This document shows positions 17,673-24,868 of a stretch of 64,000 nucleotides of DNA, piece after piece. Below the pieces are notes generated by a model, which was given only the letters and a program-made list of their open reading frames with translations, did no database searches and was not told the DNA's origin. Position 1 is the stretch's first letter. Each line of letters opens with the position of its first letter. This DNA comes from Alkaliphilus sp. B6464 (GTDB lineage Bacteria; Bacillota; Clostridia; Peptostreptococcales; Natronincolaceae): NCBI RefSeq assembly GCF_018141165.1, contig NZ_CP058557.1, forward strand, positions 3,348,001-3,412,000, read 5' to 3'. A program made the translations under genes and the position numbers.

Positions 17673-18531
17673 CCCAAACCTCGCTTACCTCTCCTTTAAG
17701 AGCTTCTATGAATCCATCGTCTTCTACTTCTTCATCTTCTCCAAGGACTTTAGTCTTCTCTAATTCAAGTTTTTCTCTAGCCATCTTAATCTTTTCTTCT
17801 TCGATTTGTCGTCTAAACCTATCTGGGAATAGATCAAAATACTTTTCTAATTTTTCAAGAGCTTTCATTTTGTCATGGAGTTTTATAGATATTCCTTCCT
17901 TGCCTTGTTTAACTTCGCTTATTAAAGAACCGTCTACATTGACGGAGTCATTTAAATCCACATAGTTTAATACAAGTTCCTTTGGCTCTCCATCTACTAT
18001 ACCGACTACAACTGGCTTTTTACCAAACTCAACATAATCGGTTATATCTGCAAATGCTATATCCATATACTTTTGAAGTACTGCCATTGCATCTAAGCCT
18101 ATTCCTTCTCTAATACTTTGCTTTAATTTATCTATTTCTTTTTTTATGTTAGGTTTTGCTAGGTTTCTACTTCCTTCAACTCGTGCTGTAAGATAATTAG
18201 AATCATAAGCTTTTTGATATGCCTTAGTTGCATTCCAATATTTAACGTAATACATACAAAAAAGATGCTGTTTGTCTGTTAATTCAGCATCTTCTATTTC
18301 ATCATCATTCATAGCTTTTTTAATTATTTCCTTGCTGATTGCACTCTCTTTTTGTGTATGCACCCTTTTAGATTTTGTATGCACACCTTTTCTACTCCAA
18401 TTGTATCTCTGTTTCCATGACTTAACTGTATTAATAGATACATTGTACTTCTCTGCTATGTCCTTATACTTCATTCCTAACATGTAGTCTTTTTCTGCTA
18501 GTTCGTAATCTGGACCTCTTATTTCCGTCAT
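17653..18531 (-). CDS. Terminase small subunit (PBSX XtmA-like)
   Basis: The 292-residue DNA-recognition subunit has an N-terminal helix-turn-helix ([20 protein letters not shown]) followed by a Terminase_2 domain ([37 protein letters not shown]) and a charged C-terminal coiled tail. The pac or cos site it recognises is usually in or near this gene. It starts at the first ATG after a GGGGTGGTGGT tract, downstream of a terminator. Confidence 0.93.
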   Translation of the reverse strand: MTEIRGPDYELAEKDYMLGMKYKDIAEKYNVSINTVKSWKQRYNWSRKGVHTKSKRVHTQKESAISKEIIKKAMNDDEIEDAELTDKQHLFCMYYVKYWNATKAYQKAYDSNYLTARVEGSRNLAKPNIKKEIDKLKQSIREGIGLDAMAVLQKYMDIAFADITDYVEFGKKPVVVGIVDGEPKELVLNYVDLNDSVNVDGSLISEVKQGKEGISIKLHDKMKALEKLEKYFDLFPDRFRRQIEEEKIKMAREKLELEKTKVLGEDEEVEDDGFIEALKGEVSEVWDDAEED

Positions 18532-18570
18532 ACCACCACCCCATTGCTAGTTGCTTTGTTTGTTTTTCCC

Positions 18571-18620
18571 AAAAGAAAAGCACATCTCAAATGTTATTTT
18601 GCTTAACACTTGAGATGCAC
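18571..18620 (-). terminator. Strong intrinsic terminator before terminase genes
   Basis: A minus-strand hairpin of about 15 base pairs (arms 18604-18618 and 18580-18596) is followed by TTTTCTTTT. It closes the transcript of the two-gene cassette at 18644-20347 and would insulate the late genes from it. Confidence 0.8.
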
Positions 18621-18643
18621 TTAAGTTGCCTTACTATTTATTT

Positions 18644-19315
18644 TTATATTTTTTCACAATTTTTTCTTTGTATATCCATAGCTTCCTTCATCTCATTAAA
18701 ATACTCAGTATTTGATTTAGTATTTTCAACTTGTAAATCATCCTTTATTTGCCTTAAAAGTTTTATTGTTTCATCTTGATACTTTTTCTGTTTCTCTACT
18801 GCACTAGATGCATCACTAATGTTAACATCATACATTTTAAGTACAATTGCTGAAAAACGTATAAATTCCATAATGACAGATATAAATACACTTATGTAAA
18901 TGAACACAAAAAACTCCCATTTCATTACATCATAAAAAATAGTTATTATAAAAAAAATAAATGTTACAATTAAAAATTTCTTTGCATATTTAATGAAATT
19001 TTCACAAAGGTTTTTATCCGAAATTTCAACAACCGCTTGTGAATAACTTGATCCAAATACAGACATAATCGTTACATTAAATCCAATTAAAACAACAGAT
19101 ATTGTTGTCAACATTTCTACCCTTGCATCAGTCAATATATCTGCATTAAGAAAGCTAAATATACAATTATAAGTCTCCATAAATATTGTATATTTCAAAG
19201 ACAATAATTTTAAAATAATCATTATAATGAAAAATATAATCGCGGTGTATTGTAACTTTTCCTCAATTACACAGTTAATACATTTATTAAGTGAATTGCT
19301 ATTCTTTCTCTTCAT
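18644..19315 (-). CDS. Predicted four-helix membrane protein of accessory cassette
   Basis: The 223-residue product has hydrophobic segments at about residues 22-46, 67-88, 112-130 and 132-155, then a charged, coiled-coil-like cytoplasmic tail (KQKKYQDETIKLLRQIKDDL). No family is recognised. I start at ATG 19315; the GTG at 19324 overlaps its AGGTGAT site. It directly follows the 340-residue partner gene and ends before a strong terminator. A membrane protein in this late-region slot is not a structural phage protein and suggests an accessory, perhaps defence, role. Confidence 0.8.
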   Translation of the reverse strand: MKRKNSNSLNKCINCVIEEKLQYTAIIFFIIMIILKLLSLKYTIFMETYNCIFSFLNADILTDARVEMLTTISVVLIGFNVTIMSVFGSSYSQAVVEISDKNLCENFIKYAKKFLIVTFIFFIITIFYDVMKWEFFVFIYISVFISVIMEFIRFSAIVLKMYDVNISDASSAVEKQKKYQDETIKLLRQIKDDLQVENTKSNTEYFNEMKEAMDIQRKNCEKI

Positions 19316-19324
19316 ACTTATCAC

Positions 19325-20347
19325 CTATTTTTCTACCGACTTCAAAATAACTCTACTCTCTTTATTAGGTTCTTTTTGCAACTTAGGAAAATCAGCTGTT
19401 ACCATATCGATTATAAATTCCTCATAAGATTTTGACAACGTACCCTCATAACCTTCATACATTCCAATAATCGTTGATCCCACATATTCAGAATCAGGAT
19501 TAATATTTTCGTCTTTTTCAAGTATTTTATCTTTAAATTGCTTGCCAATATATTTTAAGTCTATTGTGTCTAATTTATCTGTTTTAGCATCTCTATACCT
19601 CACTTTAACACTCTCAATGTAATTGCTATCCAGATTTAAAACCTTTGTCAGATGTTTAACAGTTTCCAAATTCATTGTTCCTGTTTTGTTTTGCCCCAAA
19701 TTAAACTCTAATTTTAATGTATTTGCATCTAATGAAGTATTTCCCGCTCTAAAATTACTTAATACATCTAAAATTAATTTGCTGTTATTATCATCTACTT
19801 TAACTCCTCTTGCAATTATATTTTCACTATATTTGTCTAGTTTTAATTTAATCTCTAACTGTCTTATTTGCATTGATTCTTCTATATTTTCTATGCCTTT
19901 TTTAGATATGACTGGTATGAGTTTTACAGCCCATTCAATTCCTTCTATTCTATGTATAAATGATGTGAAATATTCCTCGATGTTTTTAGGCTTAAGTCCA
20001 TTTTGATTATAATCTAAAACAGCAGTCCTATATTTTTGATCGTAAACCATAGTAACAAGTTCTACAACATCTAAGTCTTTTTGTATTTCTCTTAAATCAG
20101 ATGTAGTTACCTTTCCTAAAAATGGTTTATAGTCTGTTCTAAATTTCCCTATAGGTATAATTCTTTTTTCTTTATGGAGTTCACTTAGATGCAGTGGAAA
20201 TAGTGCAGAAATATTTCCACTTAAGTTTCTAACTCTGCATTCCCAAGGAAAACATGCAATTTGATCAATAAATTTTAAAAAGTCTAAATCAGTTTTTTCT
20301 CCATTTTTAAATATTGCAACGTTAAAAAAGTTAATAGTTTTGCTCAT
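19325..20347 (-). CDS. Cytoplasmic partner protein of accessory cassette (DUF6731-like?)
   Basis: The 340-residue protein begins MSKTINFFNVAIF and includes IPIGKFRTDYKPFLGKV near residue 85; I think it resembles DUF6731-type proteins but am not certain. The middle has two helical and beta stretches (VELVTMVYDQKYRTAV, IEGIEWAVKLIPVISKK). No signal, membrane segment or catalytic motif is clear. It forms a two-gene unit with the four-helix membrane protein at 18644-19315. Function is unknown; prophage-carried anti-phage or exclusion activity is an inference from architecture. Confidence 0.75.
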   Translation of the reverse strand: MSKTINFFNVAIFKNGEKTDLDFLKFIDQIACFPWECRVRNLSGNISALFPLHLSELHKEKRIIPIGKFRTDYKPFLGKVTTSDLREIQKDLDVVELVTMVYDQKYRTAVLDYNQNGLKPKNIEEYFTSFIHRIEGIEWAVKLIPVISKKGIENIEESMQIRQLEIKLKLDKYSENIIARGVKVDDNNSKLILDVLSNFRAGNTSLDANTLKLEFNLGQNKTGTMNLETVKHLTKVLNLDSNYIESVKVRYRDAKTDKLDTIDLKYIGKQFKDKILEKDENINPDSEYVGSTIIGMYEGYEGTLSKSYEEFIIDMVTADFPKLQKEPNKESRVILKSVEK

Positions 20348-20439
20348 TTCAATTTAGCTCCCTTTTATTATTTTCCTAGTTGTTAAATTCGACAAAAGGA
20401 GTCTAAATCCTATAATAATCGTTCGCAAGTTTCGACAAA

Positions 20440-20595
20440 TTATTTAATGCACCTTAAGAACATGCAAGTATACTTTGTTCCTGTCCACCTACTCCACTCA
20501 CATCTATGACACTTACAACTTTCTATTTCATCCTGTCTTTTCTTTTCTCTTTCTAACTCTTTTCTATAGAGTATATCAATGTATTTTTCTTTCAT
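20440..20595 (-). CDS. Small Cys-rich protein (51 aa)
   Basis: The ATG follows a good AGGTGAT site. The product has a charged helix (YRKELEREKKRQDEIE) and then a cysteine cluster CKCHRC with two further cysteines, suggesting a small zinc knuckle. Function unknown. It lies in the late-control region next to another tiny gene with the same type of ribosome binding site. Confidence 0.65.
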   Translation of the reverse strand: MKEKYIDILYRKELEREKKRQDEIESCKCHRCEWSRWTGTKYTCMFLRCIK

Positions 20596-20607
20596 AATAT
20601 CACCTAA

Positions 20608-20742
20608 TTAAAATATCATATAGAAATCATCCCAATCCTTAACTTCTGTGATCTCAACATCGTCATATACAACTGACACATACCTTATTTCCTTCTCTTG
20701 ATCTAGCTTAGAAAGTAATTCGATTAATTCTTTTACCGACAT
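20608..20742 (-). CDS. Small acidic protein (44 aa)
   Basis: The reading frame starts with MSVKELIELLSKLDQEKEI after GAGGTGATTAT and ends in an acidic, aromatic tail. No domain is recognised. It is the first gene after the tandem terminators of the late-control region, ahead of the Cys-rich gene. Confidence 0.65.
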   Translation of the reverse strand: MSVKELIELLSKLDQEKEIRYVSVVYDDVEITEVKDWDDFYMIF

Positions 20743-20763
20743 ATAATCACCTCATTTTTGGTA

Positions 20764-20798
20764 ATAAAAAACCCCACTGAGCGAGTCCCAGCGAGGTT
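20764..20798 (-). terminator. Intrinsic terminator 2 of tandem pair
   Basis: Minus-strand arms 20787-20798 and 20770-20781 form a 12-pair stem with wobble pairs and a five-base loop, followed by TTTTTTATT. It shares the ending GTGGGGTTTTT-type pattern with the terminator at 20926-20960. Confidence 0.8.
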
Positions 20799-20850
20799 AA
20801 ATAAAGGGGAGGAAACATTTTCTACCTAAGTTATAATTTTCTATAATGCT

Positions 20851-20880
20851 ATTATACTAGGTTTGACTTACATTTTAGTT
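20851..20880 (-). promoter_or_regulatory. Candidate late promoter region between tandem terminators
   Basis: A consensus TATAAT (20851-20856, minus strand) has no recognisable -35 at the right distance. It sits directly downstream of the late regulator gene and upstream of the late operon, as expected of an activator-dependent late promoter. A second weaker -10-like TATAGA lies further on. Confidence 0.35.
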
Positions 20881-20925
20881 ACTTTTTGATGTCTTTTTGA
20901 TTACTTTTCATCAAGTTTATCTAAA

Positions 20926-20960
20926 GTAAAAACCCCAGCGACCTCAGTCGGTAGGGTTTC
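20926..20960 (-). terminator. Intrinsic terminator 1 of tandem pair
   Basis: Minus-strand AACCCTACCGAC (20947-20958) pairs with GTCGCTGGGGTT (20931-20942) around a four-base loop, followed by TTTTTAC. It ends the early operon just past the regulator at 21002-21454. Confidence 0.8.
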
Positions 20961-20977
20961 TTGAAAGGAGAACACTT

Positions 20978-21064
20978 ATGTATATTCTTTCTATACTATC
21001 ATTATATAACGTCTTTTTTATCTTGTCTTACTACATCTTTACTATGTTTGCTGATGGTATTTGA
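20978..21064 (+). CDS. Possible 28-aa hydrophobic peptide, antisense to late regulator
   Basis: On the plus strand an ATG preceded by GAAAGGAGAACACTT opens a 28-codon frame rich in Ile, Leu, Phe and Tyr (MYILSILSLYNVFFILSYY). It overlaps the 3' end of the regulator gene antisense. Size and hydrophobicity resemble type I toxins, but no plus-strand promoter is clear, so it may be chance. Confidence 0.2.
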   Translation: MYILSILSLYNVFFILSYYIFTMFADGI

Positions 21065-21454
21065 TACATGAGAATAGCTATATCCTAATTCATCCGCTAT
21101 TTTTTGATTATCTTTTCCGTCAACAAATCTCATATATAGTATTTTATGATCTACCCCTTCTAACTTTTTAAGCATTCCCTCTATTTGCTCCTTACAAGCA
21201 TTTTTTTCTTTTACAGTATCCTCTAATACTTCTAATGTATTTTCAGCTCTCTTTAACCTGTCTATGAGTCTGTCTAATGGAATATGAACTACGCTTCCCG
21301 AAGGCTCTTTTGAATAATCTATCCCAGTAATCCCTTTAGGTCCTGTATGCATTAGTTTATAAATATTTTCAATTTCTTTTTTTATATTTTCAATTCTATA
21401 TTCAAACCCCTCAATTTCAGTACATAATTCAATGTAACTTTGTGTTAATTTCAA
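21002..21454 (-). CDS. Late transcription regulator, sigma-70 region 4-like (DUF1492/ArpU type)
   Basis: The 150-residue product has an N-terminal coiled coil (EGFEYRIENIKKEIENIY), a middle helix pair, and a C-terminal helix-turn-helix near residues 108-140 (DHKILYMRFVDGKDNQKIAD, LGYSYSHVSNTISKH), as in RinA/ArpU-like late activators. It is the last gene of the early operon, where late regulators of Firmicute phages lie. The start is TTG after GGGGGCGATGAA. Confidence 0.82.
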   Translation of the reverse strand: MKLTQSYIELCTEIEGFEYRIENIKKEIENIYKLMHTGPKGITGIDYSKEPSGSVVHIPLDRLIDRLKRAENTLEVLEDTVKEKNACKEQIEGMLKKLEGVDHKILYMRFVDGKDNQKIADELGYSYSHVSNTISKHSKDVVRQDKKDVI

Positions 21455-21466
21455 TTCATCGCCCCC

Positions 21467-21640
21467 TTAATCTTCTTTAACTTGCTCTAGTTTCATCTTT
21501 CTAAATGTAGTTATAATTTCATCTAGTCCGTATATATCTGCTAATCTATTTAATTCTTTTTCTAAATTCTCTATCATTTCTTGTCTATATGTGCCTGGTT
21601 CTATGCCCATAACACTCCAATATACTCTGTGGCGATTCAT
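21467..21640 (-). CDS. Small helical protein (57 aa)
   Basis: The ATG overlaps the stop of the gene at 21637-21825 (ATGA) and follows GGAGAGGCAAAT. The product begins MNRHRVYWSVMGIEPGTYRQ and is otherwise one or two charged helices. Phages often carry a small gene before the late regulator; function unknown. Confidence 0.7.
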   Translation of the reverse strand: MNRHRVYWSVMGIEPGTYRQEMIENLEKELNRLADIYGLDEIITTFRKMKLEQVKED

Positions 21641-21825
21641 ATTTGCCTCTCCTGGTCTTCGCCATACTCTACTAAATGTTTTCTAACTAAAGTTTTAATA
21701 ATAGGTCGCGCAAAATCCGAATAGCTATCTCCTGCTTTTCTTACACATTGATCTATAACTTCTTGAAGTAACATATCCTTTTCAAATTGTGATAAATGTT
21801 TTATAGTTAAATTGCCGTATTTCAT
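21637..21825 (-). CDS. Small hypothetical protein (62 aa)
   Basis: A helical, charged protein with the segment QFEKDMLLQEVIDQCVRKAG; no recognised domain. It lies between the HNH nuclease gene and the 57-residue gene, overlapping the latter by four bases. Confidence 0.7.
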   Translation of the reverse strand: MKYGNLTIKHLSQFEKDMLLQEVIDQCVRKAGDSYSDFARPIIKTLVRKHLVEYGEDQERQI

Positions 21826-21827
21826 AT

Positions 21828-22532
21828 TTAACCCTCCTGGTCTTCGTGGTTTTCTAATTCATCTACTTTATAACCCAATTCTTTTAAAGTTTCATCATCT
21901 ACCTGTATTCCGTAGACATGGTATTTTTCAAAGAAACTCTTATCCCCAATTACATGTATTTCATCATGAAGTTTTCTCGATACAGGTAAGAAATACTTAC
22001 CACTATGACTAATTTTATGTCTATTTCTTCCCATTCCAACTTTACTACCTGTACAGTGGTGTAAATCTGCTAGTTTTCCTGTGCTGAAACATTTGCGATA
22101 TTTAATACACATGTAAAGGTAGTTGCTTATATCATCTGTCCGATCTAACCCACTATCAGCTAATGGAATGTCCCATTGAAATGCAAATTCGATTAAGTAG
22201 TTTATGAATAACCTTGCTGTTGTTACACTACAGTTGGATAAGGAGAAATAATCTTCTCCACTATCCGCTATGTAGTAATACTTCATGATTTCCTTTAATT
22301 CTTCCGGTAGATGCCCAGTATGTAGGCTTATATCCTTAATTGTTGCATATATCTTCTTCCTTTGGTCAGCCGATATGGTTCTACCATCATCTAACCGCAA
22401 TTCAGCTTGTACTATTCCGTTCTTGCTAAATCGTTTTATATAGTCCCCTAACTCTTTCTTAGGTATAATAACCCTTAATTCTGTTCCTCTTTCAGTGTGT
22501 TTATATGCCTTAATCTCTGCGTATTCATGCAA
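21828..22532 (-). CDS. HNHc-type phage nuclease
   Basis: The 234-residue product looks like the putative HNHc nuclease family common in Lactobacillus and Clostridium phages. An N-terminal NinB-like part (KIYATIKDISLHTGHLPEEL) is followed by the nuclease core near residues 160-215 with LHHCTGSKVGMGRNRH, a conserved SRKLHDEIH and a distal FFEKYHV. It probably works with the RusA resolvase and annealing protein in recombination. It ends in a tail DELENHEDQEG. Confidence 0.82.
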   Translation of the reverse strand: MHEYAEIKAYKHTERGTELRVIIPKKELGDYIKRFSKNGIVQAELRLDDGRTISADQRKKIYATIKDISLHTGHLPEELKEIMKYYYIADSGEDYFSLSNCSVTTARLFINYLIEFAFQWDIPLADSGLDRTDDISNYLYMCIKYRKCFSTGKLADLHHCTGSKVGMGRNRHKISHSGKYFLPVSRKLHDEIHVIGDKSFFEKYHVYGIQVDDETLKELGYKVDELENHEDQEG

Positions 22533-22832
22533 CTATAACACCTCTTTAACTGCTTCCCATAGTGCATCACATAATTCTGGTTTTGCTACATGAAACTGAT
22601 GATATAATGTAATTTTTTCTTTCTCATATAAAACTACATGCCATGAATTGTTTTTGTCTTGTTCTAGCGTAATCCAATATTTGTGTTGTAAAACCCCTAT
22701 CATTCTTCCAATATTAACATCATATTCACTTACGTAAATTTTTTTTTCCGGAAGACCCATTAAATTAAATAATTTGTCTAAATGTTCATCAGTTAATGAG
22801 TCAAATTCTTCAAACGTAATATGCTGTTTCAT
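22533..22832 (-). CDS. Hypothetical phage protein (99 aa)
   Basis: An acidic protein starting MKQHITFEEFDSLTDEHLDK with a beta-strand middle (YWITLEQDKNNSWHVVLYE). No family recognised. It is embedded in the recombination block directly before the HNH nuclease gene and starts after GGAGGATTAG. Confidence 0.75.
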   Translation of the reverse strand: MKQHITFEEFDSLTDEHLDKLFNLMGLPEKKIYVSEYDVNIGRMIGVLQHKYWITLEQDKNNSWHVVLYEKEKITLYHQFHVAKPELCDALWEAVKEVL

Positions 22833-23006
22833 CTAATCCTCCCTTTCCTCTCTCAGATCACACTTATTAGGTGGAAAACTAGGAAGTATAATTTTATCTT
22901 TTATTTTGCAAAACGTTAAATTGTTCTTAGGTGATATAAGATGTTTGCAATCATTGCATGGTGGTTCTTGTGATTTAGCCTTAAGTATTTTCTCTAGTAA
23001 ACTCAC
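22833..23006 (-). CDS. Small Cys-rich protein (57 aa), GTG start
   Basis: A GTG after AGGGTGGGATAG opens 57 codons. The product holds CNDCKH, a later single Cys and a final NKCDLRE, a four-cysteine zinc-binding pattern. It abuts the next gene's ATG. Function unknown; one of several such proteins in the prophage early region. Confidence 0.65.
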   Translation of the reverse strand: MSLLEKILKAKSQEPPCNDCKHLISPKNNLTFCKIKDKIILPSFPPNKCDLREERED

Positions 23007-23020
23007 CTATCCCACCCTTT

Positions 23021-23290
23021 CTATTTAACAATTTCATGCAGTAGCCAAAATGGATATGTTATTAGCTTAATTACTAAAAACAAAACGTTTGATGGTGCTA
23101 ACAAGATTAAAAGTAGCCACATTTTTATAATCCGTTTTAACTTGTAATATCTTACCTTGTGCTTAAATAAATAGTGATATTGCACTTTTAAATCAAATAT
23201 CAATTCATCTATTATGAAGAATCCGTATTTATGTTTTATTGTTTTGTTGCAGATGCCACATTGCCTTGATGATGTTTGTGTGTATCTCAT
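23021..23290 (-). CDS. Small membrane protein with N-terminal CxxC
   Basis: The 89-residue product has CGICNKTIKHKYG near the N-terminus, a basic middle and hydrophobic segments near residues 56-86 (MWLLLILLAPSNVLFLVIKL), predicting a membrane anchor. It overlaps the RusA gene stop. Function unknown. Confidence 0.7.
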   Translation of the reverse strand: MRYTQTSSRQCGICNKTIKHKYGFFIIDELIFDLKVQYHYLFKHKVRYYKLKRIIKMWLLLILLAPSNVLFLVIKLITYPFWLLHEIVK

Positions 23291-23655
23291 TATCCCACCC
23301 TTTCTATTTCAATTTCAGTTCTTGGATTACTTCTATCATAGTCACCTTTAAGAATAAGCTCTATATTACTAAAACTATCGTCTACTAATATCCCAGACCT
23401 TACTAATCCATCTAGTATGAATTTACCGCTATAGTTGTCGGGATCTCGTCTGTGCTTAGTAGGAAAATAATATGTTATTTTGACTACTGCTTTCTTATAT
23501 GCGTTGTCAATCTTTTCTTTTTTAACTAACCATCCTATCGTGTCTGCCCAATGTTTCTTTATATTCTGATATTCAAAAGCCTGTGTCCTGGTGCTACCTC
23601 TGCCCATATACTTGTTATTACTTGGAGGTATGTCTGGTATAACTAATTTAATCAT
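23290..23655 (-). CDS. rusA: RusA-family Holliday junction resolvase
   Basis: This 121-residue endonuclease resolves recombination and replication intermediates. RusA hallmarks are IPPSNNKYMGRG near the start, the acidic metal-binding HRRDPDNYSGKFILDGL, and GILVDDSFSNIEL. I start at ATG 23655 because the upstream ATG at 23679 lacks a ribosome binding site and the internal sequence AAGGAGGGGGACA fits the chosen one. Neighbours are other recombination genes. Confidence 0.92.
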   Translation of the reverse strand: MIKLVIPDIPPSNNKYMGRGSTRTQAFEYQNIKKHWADTIGWLVKKEKIDNAYKKAVVKITYYFPTKHRRDPDNYSGKFILDGLVRSGILVDDSFSNIELILKGDYDRSNPRTEIEIERVG

Positions 23656-23735
23656 TGTCCCCCTCCTTGCAAATTTCATAAATCTATATTAATTTCCGTA
23701 TAATTTGTTATAATTTCAATGAGTCATGTTGTAAT

Positions 23736-24554
23736 TTAAATTATAGATAGCTGTTCGAATTCATCCTCATTTTCTATTAGCATTTGTTCTGTTGCTTTTC
23801 TAAAAAAATCTTTAGATATTTCAAATCCATAGCTGCTTCTATTTAGCTCCTTGCAAGCCCTTAATGTGGTTCCACTACCTGCTACTGGATCTATTACAAC
23901 ATCACCTTCATCGGTAAAAATTTCAATAAGTTGTTTTAATACAGTTATTGGCTTCTGTGTTGGATGTATTTTGGGATAAGATTTAGAATTATCTCTTTTC
24001 CATTCAAACCAATTAAAAATCATTTTCCCTTTTTGTGTGTCTGTTCGGCCGTTATTGAACTTAGGGAGTTTATCTCTGTATAAAACAACTGCATGTTCCG
24101 TTGCCCCGACTATTTTCATATTCGCTTTTAATACTTGTGCTGAATAATTTTTAATAAAAAATAATGGATAACTTTTTTTAAAACCATGCTTTTTGCCATA
24201 TTCAATAACTGTAGGAATTTGTTCAAATGAACAAAATACAATCATAGCTGGAGCTTTCCCTTTTTCTTTCGGCTCTTTTTTTAATAATTTATTACAGAAA
24301 TGGAAGTATTCAGCTATATTAAAATTATGATCAGTATTGAAAAATGCTTTTCCTGCTTTCTTACTTTCTCCGTTTTTGTTGTTCCCACCTATATACCATT
24401 CAGGGTTTGAAGCGTAAGCATTAACTCCTAGGTTATACGGTATATCTGCTATTACTAGTTGTGCCTTTGGTATCCCATATCTTTTGTAATTTTGAAAATT
24501 ATCATTGTATAATTCTGTGTATAATTCTGTTTTTATTTTTTTATTATTTTTCAA
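23736..24554 (-). CDS. Orphan DNA N6-adenine/N4-cytosine methyltransferase
   Basis: The product belongs to the N6/N4 DNA methylase family. Motif IV reads ADIPYNLG (a DIPY variant of DPPY) near residue 40 and the SAM-binding motif I reads DPVAGSGTT near residue 235, so the order is of the beta class. The HPTQKP motif precedes motif I. No restriction gene is near, so it is an orphan, perhaps protecting phage DNA. I choose TTG 24554, eight bases after GGAGG, rather than GTG 24569 which overlaps that site. The leader contains hairpins (24563-24589, 24657-24710). Confidence 0.88.
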   Translation of the reverse strand: MKNNKKIKTELYTELYNDNFQNYKRYGIPKAQLVIADIPYNLGVNAYASNPEWYIGGNNKNGESKKAGKAFFNTDHNFNIAEYFHFCNKLLKKEPKEKGKAPAMIVFCSFEQIPTVIEYGKKHGFKKSYPLFFIKNYSAQVLKANMKIVGATEHAVVLYRDKLPKFNNGRTDTQKGKMIFNWFEWKRDNSKSYPKIHPTQKPITVLKQLIEIFTDEGDVVIDPVAGSGTTLRACKELNRSSYGFEISKDFFRKATEQMLIENEDEFEQLSII

Positions 24555-24562
24555 TTTATTTT

Positions 24563-24589
24563 CCTCCACGTCTGGAGGTGCAGCTGCAC
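24563..24589 (-). promoter_or_regulatory. Hairpin covering methyltransferase ribosome binding site
   Basis: On the minus strand CCTCCA-gacg-TGGAGG forms a perfect six-pair stem in which the GGAGG Shine-Dalgarno is one arm (24563-24578). Directly upstream lies the 12-base palindrome GTGCAGCTGCAC (24578-24589). Together they could block or gate translation of the methyltransferase. Confidence 0.6.
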
Positions 24590-24656
24590 TTTTATCTAGA
24601 ATTACTCCGTTTTTATATATTTAAATTTCATTTTGAATGCTATAATTTAATTGTGT

Positions 24657-24710
24657 GTGCTTGTGGAGAAGTCTCCTCGGTCGCCAAACTAAAGTGACTT
24701 CCCCTTGCAC
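24657..24710 (-). ncRNA. Long stem-loop in methyltransferase leader
   Basis: Arms 24696-24710 and 24657-24673 pair over about 13 positions (GTGC with GCAC, GGGGAAGTC with GACTTCTCC) and enclose a 22-base loop. There is no U-tract in the minus direction, so it is not a simple terminator. It may be a cis-regulatory RNA; class unknown. Confidence 0.45.
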
Positions 24711-24719
24711 ATGCCCTTA

Positions 24720-24857
24720 TTACTTTTTCTGTCTAAAATACTCGCAATAACTATCTAACTTAGTTTCTTTTTCTTCTATAATGCACATGTGTATAGTGCC
24801 TATTAGAGATTCTTGTTCATATCTCAATTTACAAAATTTACAGCTTCTATCTTGCAT
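24720..24857 (-). CDS. Small Cys-rich protein (45 aa)
   Basis: The frame starts MQDRSCKFCKLRYEQES after GGAGGTATACAA and includes two later cysteines (HMC, YCEYF), a CxxC...C...C pattern that could bind zinc. Function unknown. It lies between the dUTPase and methyltransferase genes. Confidence 0.65.
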   Translation of the reverse strand: MQDRSCKFCKLRYEQESLIGTIHMCIIEEKETKLDSYCEYFRQKK

Positions 24858-24868
24858 TTGTATACCTC

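Noticed and set aside
18644-20347. Identity with the Kiwa anti-phage system (four-helix KwaA plus KwaB)
   Set aside because: Membrane gene is second, not first, and neither protein shows sequence traits I associate with KwaA or KwaB; only the general architecture is alike.
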